Part shown: positions 42,756 to 49,974 of the stretch, in pieces
How positions within the stretch are numbered: position 1 is the stretch's first letter
How the letters are laid out: every line of letters starts with the position of its first letter
Assembly (NCBI GenBank): GCA_902800595.1
Contig: CADCFA010000001.1
Span: forward strand, 1 to 64,000
Direction of reading: 5' to 3'
DNA from: an uncultured Prevotellaceae bacterium
GTDB lineage: Bacteria > Bacteroidota > Bacteroidia > Bacteroidales > Bacteroidaceae
DNA length: 64,000 nt
Notes under the pieces: model-generated
Told to the model about the DNA's origin: nothing
Database searches by the model: none
What the model saw: the letters and a program-made list of their open reading frames with translations, nothing else
Position numbers and translations under genes: made by a program

Positions 42756-43544
42756 TTATTGATTCAGTTCTGTATTATAATTCAGCGTCAGGCTACCATC
42801 AGGATGCTGAGGTGTCCAATGCTGTTTTATTTCTATCACACATCTTACGTCGAAAGGAATCAGCCACTCTTTCAAGAAAGCAGCCAATGGTTCCAACGAC
42901 TTTGCCAGTTCCTGATAGGAGGCTGGTGTCAAATCAGGTATCAGCAACTTATAAGTCACTTGAGGCAACCACAGTCTGGTGGTATCGATAGGACTATACC
43001 GTCCTCTTACCACCTCCACCTCACATTGCATCAAAGCACCCAGCAGATTGCCTACAAGACCAAGATCACCTCGCAGAGAACTCACAAAAGGAAGCATCAC
43101 CGCAGCCTCTTTCACCAGCTTGTTACGCTCTGCCTCAATATCATAGTTAAAATATTCCTTCAACAGATAGCTTAACTTCTGATCCAAAAGTTCAGATGCA
43201 TGTCGTTCGATCTCCAACTTCTTGCGGAACACGTAAGTATCATATGGCGAGAAAGTTTCATTCAGCAGTTCCCTGCGCCATTCCAACTCTTCGTATTTCG
43301 CTTTGAAATCCTCTCCGCGAAGATCATCATCTCGTGTCAACAGCCCCTCAGGCAATAGGCGCAGGAAACCGTCACGTGACAAGACAATCTTCTCCTCCTT
43401 CTCATACAAGGCGAGTACATCCTGGTTGTAGTTTCGGTAGAAAGAACCCTTTCCCTGAACTATCCACTTCTTTTCCACTTCGGGATAGAGATAGTTCAAC
43501 AGCACTTCGGCTCTAATCTGACTGATGTTCCTATTTATCTCCAT
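42756..43544 (-). CDS. tssG: T6SS baseplate protein TssG
   Basis: The 262-residue protein has the TssG-type middle block LVGNLLGALMQCEVEVVRGRYSPID, then LLIPDLTPASYQELAKSLEPLAAFLKEWLIP, matching the pattern of TssG wedge proteins, with an N-terminal charged helical part. It overlaps the E1-like gene by 10 nt, which indicates coupling of translation. TssG is usually 300-340 residues, so this is somewhat short. Confidence 0.82.
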   Translation of the reverse strand: MEINRNISQIRAEVLLNYLYPEVEKKWIVQGKGSFYRNYNQDVLALYEKEEKIVLSRDGFLRLLPEGLLTRDDDLRGEDFKAKYEELEWRRELLNETFSPYDTYVFRKKLEIERHASELLDQKLSYLLKEYFNYDIEAERNKLVKEAAVMLPFVSSLRGDLGLVGNLLGALMQCEVEVVRGRYSPIDTTRLWLPQVTYKLLIPDLTPASYQELAKSLEPLAAFLKEWLIPFDVRCVIEIKQHWTPQHPDGSLTLNYNTELNQ

Positions 43545-44674
43545 TGTTCACACATTTCAAAATAATAATCCTGTCCATCCGCCACGACATGCAGCACATC
43601 ATGACTGGGAATACCTAATTGTGCCAGTGTCAACGATCCATAGGGGAAGTCAACATCTATTTCTCTATATTCATGCTGATAAAGCCCACTGAGAGGAATG
43701 CCGCTCAAATAAGAATCCGCTTTCACAAAAGCCTCAACAGCATGACCTGGACGCATCACTTCCGTGCGACGATCGTTAGTGCGTTCTGTCACATAATCCA
43801 CAAAGCAGTCGTTCTCCAAATAAATGGACAGATAATTGGTTCCTAACGCCTGACGGAGCTGACGAAGGGAATCTGATACAGAAGATTGTCTGGATAGTTC
43901 TGATGGACGGATAGGTGCCCAACAGTCATGTACGGCACAATCTTCATCATAAGCCTGAAAATCGAGAAGCTTAGTTGTGAGATGTTGTCCATCATAATAG
44001 AACATCTTACCACACAAGGAGGTGAATGTACCCTGGTCTAAAGCCTCTTGATGAACCAGCTTCATGGCCTCTTGAACCTGTACAGCACCAATCACTGATG
44101 CCATCAGAGAAGTGGTAGGCACAGAACCTGCCTGCTCATGCCGACGGATTACACCCGCACACGACATACGTTTTGCCATATCACGTAAGCCCTCTGGCCC
44201 CAAATTACAAGCATAACAATTCTTACCAGGCATAAATACCCGTGCCGTTCCTTCAAGTTCCTCAATAGCGCCATCAACCCAGGGAACGTTCGCACGCATA
44301 CACAAACGATTGATGCAATAACGTGCCCAACGACTGTCAACACAACCGATGACCACATCCATACGTCGGATTAAAGAGAGACCGACATCATAGGCCACAT
44401 CGCCACAGATAGTTTGGATCTCAACGGCAGGATTCATACCCTTCAGACGCTCTGCAACCACCTCTACCTTTAACCGATGCGCTTCTGCATCGGCTTTCGA
44501 GAAGAGCACCGAACGCGACAGGTTGCCGACCTCTACTACATCGAAGTCAACAACCACGAGATGTTCGACACCAAGCAACACCAAGTTCTTCAGTACCTCG
44601 TTTCCCAAGGCACCGCATCCGACCACCATAACGTGTGCAGCCGATACTCGCTGTTGTTCTAGGCAGTTACTCAT
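43535..44674 (-). CDS. E1-like ubiquitin-activating enzyme (ThiF/MoeB fold) with C-terminal Ubl-like domain
   Basis: The 379-residue protein has the adenylation domain: nucleotide loop GCGALG (residues 19-24), acidic motif VVDFDVVEVGNLSR (D43, D45, N51, R54), and IGCVDS with D113. Zinc ligands are C153/C156 and C246/C251. C172 in RMSCAGV is a candidate catalytic cysteine in the crossover loop. Residues about 280-379 form a separate beta-grasp-like domain ending LTLAQLGIPSHDVLHVV, like a fused Ubl or ubiquitin-fold domain. It would adenylate the glycine end of the Ubl and hand it to the E2. It lies 3 nt after the PEGA gene and overlaps tssG. A MoeB/ThiF cofactor role is less likely given the E2 and T6SS neighbours. 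Confidence 0.87.
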   Translation of the reverse strand: MSNCLEQQRVSAAHVMVVGCGALGNEVLKNLVLLGVEHLVVVDFDVVEVGNLSRSVLFSKADAEAHRLKVEVVAERLKGMNPAVEIQTICGDVAYDVGLSLIRRMDVVIGCVDSRWARYCINRLCMRANVPWVDGAIEELEGTARVFMPGKNCYACNLGPEGLRDMAKRMSCAGVIRRHEQAGSVPTTSLMASVIGAVQVQEAMKLVHQEALDQGTFTSLCGKMFYYDGQHLTTKLLDFQAYDEDCAVHDCWAPIRPSELSRQSSVSDSLRQLRQALGTNYLSIYLENDCFVDYVTERTNDRRTEVMRPGHAVEAFVKADSYLSGIPLSGLYQHEYREIDVDFPYGSLTLAQLGIPSHDVLHVVADGQDYYFEMCEQWR

Positions 44675-44677
44675 CAG

Positions 44678-46030
44678 TTAGTTTTTTGGTTTCATATTCA
44701 ATTCTACATCTAGCATATCATTAGGCACGGGCATAACCTTCAAGTTGGCATCATGATAGCCTTCTTTCTTCAGGCATATCTTACAAGCCATGGTGGCAGG
44801 TATATTCTCCAAGATACATGGTGTAACACCCACCTCGACACGGTTGAGAAGAATGGTCGCCCCTATCACATTGCTGTGGATATTCAGCACACCATAACTG
44901 GCTTTCGGCAAACTCAGGTCGAGTACCTTAGGAAGCGTGTCGTCAACCCATAAATAGAAAGTTTTAGATTCCAAACCATCCTTCAATGTACTGACAGAAT
45001 AGAACCCTAAAGCTAAATGTCCTTCCCATTTCCCATATGCCAAAGGCTCACGGTTGAGCCATATCTGCGTTTTCTCATCTGGGGCGGTAATGGTAACCAA
45101 GGCCTTCAACGAGTCCTGTGGTACTGTTATAGAATCAGCGGCAGTAGAGTCTGCTGCTATTGTATCTGCTGCTACCACCCCAGGTGTTATGGCACGTGCC
45201 ATCAGCGGTCGTGCCCGGAGGTCATCTGCTTTCAGAGTCAGAACCTTTTTCTCCCCCTTACTCAGATTGACCACTGTATCTACATAACAGGTCTCTTTCT
45301 GCATGACTATCAGATGGTGGTCACCAGGCTGAAGATGTCCGCTGGTTGCCTCCCTTATCCCAATAGGTTGTCCATCGATAAAGATACGCCCGTCTTCGAC
45401 AGGTAATCTCACAGTCATATAAGAATAGACCGATTGTAATACTACTGGCACTACAAGTTTTACACTATCTATGACCTCCACACTATCAGAGAGTTCCTCA
45501 AAGAATGGAGCCTCCGCATGGTAACCATGTTTCCCTAAAGGTAGGTGAAACTGAGCCGTTCCATTTCTCACGAGTGCCACTGTGCTATCTACTTGCAGAA
45601 TGGCATTCTCAGGAGAAACCTGGAACACCACCCACTGCTTCGACAGTTTATATTCTTTTCCAGGTTTGTCTGTCTGCATGACAGCCTGGTAATGTTTTTT
45701 CTTCCTTAATCCCTTGCCAGGCACCTTCCAGATTAACTGTCCGTAGTCTGGGTGTTGCACCAGCAGGAACGCGGTCTTATGAGGAGCTAACAAAGTAATT
45801 TTGCCATCACCCTCTTGAGCCGCAATTGCTGTTTTTCCATCGGCTTTGAACGTAAACCCCTTCTCATCGGTTTTCAGGTCTAAAGTCGCCATTTTCTTAT
45901 CAACAGGTAAAAACTTCTTAGTAGCAAGATCAAATTTGACCCGCTTAAACTGCCCAATGCTGATTTTCTGTGCAACACATGGCAGCGATAGTACTGCAAT
46001 CAGTAAGATTACCAGTAGTTTTTTCTGCAT
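44678..46030 (-). CDS. Exported PEGA-domain protein
   Basis: The 450-residue protein has a signal peptide ending LPCVAQ and at least two PEGA-type beta repeats: about 205-260 (YMTVRLPVEDGRIFIDGQPIG) and 375-430 (YGVLNIHSNVIGATILLNRVEVG, VTPCILENIP). An Ala/Thr/Asp-rich linker (about 280-305) separates them. PEGA domains are found in surface-layer and peptidoglycan-linked proteins. It sits 4 nt after the PAAR gene and 3 nt before the E1-like gene, so it is part of the T6SS operon and probably acts in the periplasm. Its role is unknown. Confidence 0.82.
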   Translation of the reverse strand: MQKKLLVILLIAVLSLPCVAQKISIGQFKRVKFDLATKKFLPVDKKMATLDLKTDEKGFTFKADGKTAIAAQEGDGKITLLAPHKTAFLLVQHPDYGQLIWKVPGKGLRKKKHYQAVMQTDKPGKEYKLSKQWVVFQVSPENAILQVDSTVALVRNGTAQFHLPLGKHGYHAEAPFFEELSDSVEVIDSVKLVVPVVLQSVYSYMTVRLPVEDGRIFIDGQPIGIREATSGHLQPGDHHLIVMQKETCYVDTVVNLSKGEKKVLTLKADDLRARPLMARAITPGVVAADTIAADSTAADSITVPQDSLKALVTITAPDEKTQIWLNREPLAYGKWEGHLALGFYSVSTLKDGLESKTFYLWVDDTLPKVLDLSLPKASYGVLNIHSNVIGATILLNRVEVGVTPCILENIPATMACKICLKKEGYHDANLKVMPVPNDMLDVELNMKPKN

Positions 46031-46034
46031 GCAG

Positions 46035-46421
46035 TTATTTCCCTGTCACCATTGTGTTGCCGGGACTGACAATCGAGATGTTACCAGTATAGGCGCACAT
46101 ACACTTGCTGTTGTCTGTCAGAGCAGGCACACCACCGACCTTTACCTGAGAACTGCCTGGTGACCAAGGAGCTGTGATTACTGGCACACATGGCATCGGT
46201 GTCAGCACACCCATAGCGGCAGACGTAGCCGAGGATACTGTCGGGTTTGTCAACGATTGACACATACCGAATGAAGGAATATTAGTTACCGTAAAATCCG
46301 CCGTCACAGCCATCAACAGATTCATACACTTTGGTCTCGAAGGCACGGTAATAACCAATGTACACGGAGACAAGCCAAAACTACACTGAAGCACAGCTCC
46401 CTGAGTTACAAAGTTACCCAT
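46035..46421 (-). CDS. PAAR-like spike tip protein (DUF4280)
   Basis: The 128-residue protein has the DUF4280/PAAR-like pattern: VTQGAVLQCSFG at the start, the MAVTADFTVTNIPSFGMCQSLTNP block, a TSAAMGVLTPMPCVP segment and VKVGGVPALTDNSKCMC with conserved Cys. It would form the sharp tip on the T6SS spike. It is located after a stem-loop downstream of the second hcp. No effector domain is fused. Confidence 0.9.
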   Translation of the reverse strand: MGNFVTQGAVLQCSFGLSPCTLVITVPSRPKCMNLLMAVTADFTVTNIPSFGMCQSLTNPTVSSATSAAMGVLTPMPCVPVITAPWSPGSSQVKVGGVPALTDNSKCMCAYTGNISIVSPGNTMVTGK

Positions 46422-46438
46422 ATTCTTTTTTTTAATGA

Positions 46439-46481
46439 TTCATCTGGCTCAGTCCCTAGGAAAGGAACCGAGTCAGATGAA
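46439..46481 (-). promoter_or_regulatory. Stem-loop after the hcp pair
   Basis: Arms of 19 nt (46439-46457 and 46463-46481) pair with only three G-T type mismatches and a small loop. On the minus strand there is no T-run after it, so it is more likely an mRNA-stabilising or attenuating structure than a true terminator. It would keep tube protein mRNA abundant relative to downstream genes. Confidence 0.6.
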
Positions 46482-46488
46482 GTGATTA

Positions 46489-46887
46489 TTACTTCCAAGG
46501 ATTCTCATAGCTAACAGGACCGTTCTCCAGCTTCTGGCAGCTGAGTAGGATTTCCTCGTAGTGCTCCTCACCGTCAGCCCAGTACTCCTTGTAGTGTACA
46601 CAGTAGCAACCAGTACCCTTCAAGGTCTTCATAGCAGAACCGTCCTTGGTGTTCTCAAATGATACCTCCAAGTCATGGGGAGCAGCTGGATCAATCATCC
46701 AAGCCAGCAACTCGGGGTTACCGTCGTTCATTGCCTTCACACGAATCGTGATCTGACCACCACGAACAATACCTGCTACCTGACCTTCCTGGTCTGTTGC
46801 CTGGTTAAACTTGTAGTTTACCAACAATACCTCACGGGGTGCGAAGTCCTTAACTTTAAGAACTACCGGTGTTACATTCTCTGCCAT
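46489..46887 (-). CDS. tssD: T6SS tube protein Hcp/TssD, second copy
   Basis: Hcp rings stack into the inner tube. The 132-residue protein has the Bacteroidetes TssD pattern: LKVKDFAPREVLLVNYKFNQATDQEGQVAG, GGQITIRVKAMNDGNPELLAWM and a C-terminal VHYKEYWADGEEHYEEILLS. It is a close paralogue of the upstream copy, with which it shares motif order throughout. Confidence 0.93.
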   Translation of the reverse strand: MAENVTPVVLKVKDFAPREVLLVNYKFNQATDQEGQVAGIVRGGQITIRVKAMNDGNPELLAWMIDPAAPHDLEVSFENTKDGSAMKTLKGTGCYCVHYKEYWADGEEHYEEILLSCQKLENGPVSYENPWK

Positions 46888-46942
46888 AATATGTTTCCTT
46901 TCTAAATTTTAATCCAATTAAACTTATGATGCTTCTCACTTT

Positions 46943-47335
46943 TTATGCCCAAGCATTCTCGAACTTCACAGAGCCGACTTCAATGTTCTGGCAAGAGATG
47001 AGGATCTCCTCATAGTGACCCACCTTATCTTCCCAGTTTTCCTGGAAATCTACGCAGTAAGCGCCAGTGAACTTAATGGTCTTCATCACCTTCAGAGTCT
47101 TGGTCTCCAAGAACTGAATCTCACCATCCTTCTTCAGGAAGCGATCACACATCCATGCCATCAGTTCGGGAGTACCGTCGTTCAAGGCTTTCACTCTAAC
47201 GCGGAGCATCTGGAAACGGGGGATACCGGTCATCTGACCCTCTCGATCTGTCTCCTGATCAAACTCATAGGATACCATCTGGACTTCGCGGTCCTTGTAA
47301 TCCTTAATCTTCATTACTACTGGTGTTGTTGCCAT
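46943..47335 (-). CDS. tssD: T6SS tube protein Hcp/TssD, first copy
   Basis: The 130-residue protein shares the family order (KDYKDREVQMVSYEFDQETDREGQMTG, LNDGTPELMAWM, VDFQENWEDKVGHYEEILIS). The two copies differ at many positions, so they are not a recent duplication and may form mixed or alternative tubes or load different effectors. It lies 46 nt after tssC. Confidence 0.93.
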   Translation of the reverse strand: MATTPVVMKIKDYKDREVQMVSYEFDQETDREGQMTGIPRFQMLRVRVKALNDGTPELMAWMCDRFLKKDGEIQFLETKTLKVMKTIKFTGAYCVDFQENWEDKVGHYEEILISCQNIEVGSVKFENAWA

Positions 47336-47381
47336 AATTGTAAATGTTTAATGGGTTAAACTTTTATTTAATAATCACTGA

Positions 47382-48746
47382 TTATGCACTTGCCATAGCA
47401 GCTTCCTTATCCTTCTTGTCGGCAGCAACCTTGATGACAAAGTTCTTTGCTGCGTAGAACGGAGTCAACGTAATGTCGCAGGTTATCTGCTTGGTAATAG
47501 GATCCTGGCGGGGCTCACCAATCTCGTAGTTCTGGAACAGGTTGCCATAGCCCTTGTACATATTCAGGAACTCCTGGATCTTTGACTTCAGGTTCTTCGG
47601 GCTATTGTATGGATCCCAGTTCTCAAGAGCCACCTCATGAACAAAGTTCATCAGCACCTTCTTCACCCAGTCGAATACGCGTACGATAGGATACTCCTTC
47701 ATGGCATCGAGGTCACCATTGTAAAGTGTAGTGTTGTTGAATGCCATCACGCGCCCCTCGCTATAGACCATTGGAATCACCTGGTTGTCCATCAGGGCTG
47801 CAATCTCTGACTTCAGAAGATCGCTCTTCACGCCCTTCACGCCGTCGAGTGTACCATACTTCTTACCACCGGCACCCTGAGCCATGTTGGCAGTCTCGTC
47901 GTAGAGCTTACCGCAGAGGGCAGCAGCAGGAGCGATATAGAACGCCTTCTGGTCTTCCTCGTCACTAGACATCTTCTCTGCCTCACGACCTACAATCCAG
48001 TTAGCAGTCATTACCACGTTCATCAAGCACTGGTCGCTGTCGCGATAGCCCTCGGTGTTGGCCTGCAGATCATCGAATGAATACTCATCAGCATGGTCGG
48101 TGAGCAGCATTACCTTATATTTGAATGCCATCTTGGCCCACTGCAGCAGATCCACCTTGTCTGTGAATACAGCACCGGGAACACAAACGAGACTATACGC
48201 ATCCTTCAGGCTCAAGCGGTCGAAACCATTACGGAGGATGTTCTCCACCTCACCAGCAAAACCTGAGTCAGCATCTGCAATGTCTTCTTTCAGAACATTG
48301 ATCACACGCAGGTTCTTGACCTTATCAGTTCCACATGTCTTGAAGAAAGAGTCAAGCTGACGATAGCTGCGCTCCAGGTTCTGAGTAGCATAAAGAGCGT
48401 CAGTGATACCCTGCTTCAGCACATTGGTGTACTTCTCTTCGTCCTGCTTACATGCATCAGCGAAAGCTGTTGCGCTCTCCAGGCTTGTATCGTCGAGTAG
48501 CTCCAACCAACGCTTAATGTCTTTTTTCAGACCTTCGCGCTTATCTTTGAAACGCTTGTCACTCAGGAACACATCCTTAGCAGCCTTACGTGCGGGATTC
48601 ATATTATCTGCGTCGGGCATGAAACCGCGAATTGCATTGAAACCGCCAAAAGCGGAAAGCAATTTGGATACGTCTTTACCTTTTTCTTGAAGCTCGGCAC
48701 CTGCCTGACTGGCGGCTTGAGCTTTCTGCATTTCTGTATCTGCCAT
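47382..48746 (-). CDS. tssC: T6SS sheath protein TssC
   Basis: TssC with TssB makes the contractile sheath. The 454-residue protein has an N-terminal helical part, a middle Rossmann-like sheath domain and the C-terminal domain with FHEVALENWDPYNSPKNLKSKIQEFLN-type pattern (VHEVALENWDPYN, LTPFYAAKNFVIKVA). The order tssB, then this gene, then hcp is typical, except that an AraC-type gene is placed between tssB and tssC. Confidence 0.92.
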   Translation of the reverse strand: MADTEMQKAQAASQAGAELQEKGKDVSKLLSAFGGFNAIRGFMPDADNMNPARKAAKDVFLSDKRFKDKREGLKKDIKRWLELLDDTSLESATAFADACKQDEEKYTNVLKQGITDALYATQNLERSYRQLDSFFKTCGTDKVKNLRVINVLKEDIADADSGFAGEVENILRNGFDRLSLKDAYSLVCVPGAVFTDKVDLLQWAKMAFKYKVMLLTDHADEYSFDDLQANTEGYRDSDQCLMNVVMTANWIVGREAEKMSSDEEDQKAFYIAPAAALCGKLYDETANMAQGAGGKKYGTLDGVKGVKSDLLKSEIAALMDNQVIPMVYSEGRVMAFNNTTLYNGDLDAMKEYPIVRVFDWVKKVLMNFVHEVALENWDPYNSPKNLKSKIQEFLNMYKGYGNLFQNYEIGEPRQDPITKQITCDITLTPFYAAKNFVIKVAADKKDKEAAMASA

Positions 48747-48771
48747 AATTCTTATTATCTTTTTTCTTTTG

Positions 48772-48779
48772 CAAAATTA
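48772..48779 (-). promoter_or_regulatory. Possible -7 box before tssC
   Basis: Minus-strand TAATTTTG at 48779-48772 lies 26 nt before the tssC ATG, in a 150-nt spacer after the AraC gene. A -33 box is not evident. It could allow separate expression of the sheath and tube genes. Confidence 0.4.
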
Positions 48780-48896
48780 ATTATTTTTATTTTAAAGCCT
48801 CAGGCATTCCTACATTTTTTCCTGAAGTAGTTACGACAGCTATTCTGTCAGGCGACAAAGGAGCGCCCTTTACGAAGTACGCTGTCGCAGAGAGGG

Positions 48897-49448
48897 TTAT
48901 TTCTCCACCATAATACGGAATTCGACTGGTGTCATACCAACCACCTCCAACATACGGCGCTGAAGGGTCCTGACGGAGTTATAACCAGCTTCGGCACTGA
49001 CGGCTGCGATGCCGTACTGAGGATGATCCCTCAGCAACCGCAACGCACGTACCAGACGAAGATTCTCCAAATATTCATCGGCCGACTTGAAGATAGTAGA
49101 ATTGCGGAAGAGACGCATCAGGCGAGCTTGTGAAACACCCATCAGTTCGGCCAGTTCTTTGGCACCAAACTCTGGAGTAACCAGCTGGGGTTCCTGTTCA
49201 AGGCGGCTTTCAAGCATAGCCAACAACTCGGCATCATCCACAAGATCAGCCTGCATAGACAACCGACGGCCACGTTCCATCTCAGCCTTTAGCCAGCCTA
49301 CACGCTGACGTAGTTCATACCACGAATTCAGTTGTTCGCTCATTTGGAGATTACGCGCCAACAGGCTCACATTCTCCAAATCAAGACGCTCGTTCTCTTT
49401 TTCAAGACGGGCAATCTCCTGCTCTAGTTCTTCTATCTTCTTAGCCAT
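48897..49448 (-). CDS. AraC-type regulator with coiled-coil N-terminus
   Basis: The 183-residue protein starts with a leucine-zipper-like coiled coil (EELEQEIARLEKENERLDLENVSLL, about 4-45) and ends with the two helix-turn-helix units of an AraC DNA-binding domain (AKELAELMGVSQARLMRLFRN and ALRLLRDHPQYGIAAVSAEAGY, VGMTPVEFRIM). It has no ligand-binding cupin domain, so dimerisation through the coil probably replaces it. Position between tssB and tssC suggests it controls the T6SS genes. Confidence 0.86.
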   Translation of the reverse strand: MAKKIEELEQEIARLEKENERLDLENVSLLARNLQMSEQLNSWYELRQRVGWLKAEMERGRRLSMQADLVDDAELLAMLESRLEQEPQLVTPEFGAKELAELMGVSQARLMRLFRNSTIFKSADEYLENLRLVRALRLLRDHPQYGIAAVSAEAGYNSVRTLQRRMLEVVGMTPVEFRIMVEK

Positions 49449-49470
49449 TGTGTGTACCTATTTATATTAT

Positions 49471-49935
49471 TTATTCAGCACCTTCCAGCTCAGAGAGCAT
49501 CGACTGAAGCATCTGCTTCAACTCGTCACGACTGCCAGCCTCCTTCAAAATGTCACGCAGCTTACGGTTCTGCTCAATGCTCTTACGGATCTTCTCGTCG
49601 GTGTCGATCTTACTCTTAACACCAGAAAGGAATGGACTGTTCTGCACCAAGCGACCCTTTCCACCCTGTGCTTCAAAGTCGCGCAACTCACCGAACTTCA
49701 GGGTCTCAGATACTGAGCCACCCTCTTCATCGGTAAATGCAACTTCTACTTTGGGTTTGAAGTGTGCAAAAGCATCATCGATGTTGTGGATGTCCTCTAC
49801 AAATTCAGGATTACCAGCCTCCACATCTGAAGTGTACTGGTCGATCATCAAGGTTTTGTTCTGATCGATCAAACTGACTTTCGCATTTGACTCCTCATCT
49901 GGAGCCATCGAAATGAAATTTTCTTTCATTGCCAT
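49471..49935 (-). CDS. tssB: T6SS sheath protein TssB
   Basis: The 154-residue protein has the TssB (VipA-like) pattern: VEVAFTDEEGGSVSETLKFGELRDFEAQG, then VQNSPFLSGVKSKID and helical C-terminus ending MLQSMLSELEGAE. It pairs with TssC. The start could be M1 or M3 of MAMKENF; both follow the same spacer. It lies 39 nt after clpV. Confidence 0.9.
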   Translation of the reverse strand: MAMKENFISMAPDEESNAKVSLIDQNKTLMIDQYTSDVEAGNPEFVEDIHNIDDAFAHFKPKVEVAFTDEEGGSVSETLKFGELRDFEAQGGKGRLVQNSPFLSGVKSKIDTDEKIRKSIEQNRKLRDILKEAGSRDELKQMLQSMLSELEGAE

Positions 49936-49974
49936 AATTGTAATGGTTTTAAATGTTATACATTAAGTTAAAAA

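Noticed and set aside
43535..44674. MoeB or ThiF for molybdopterin or thiamine synthesis
   Set aside because: No moa/thi genes are present. The extra C-terminal beta-grasp domain and the E2 and Ubl genes favour an E1 role.
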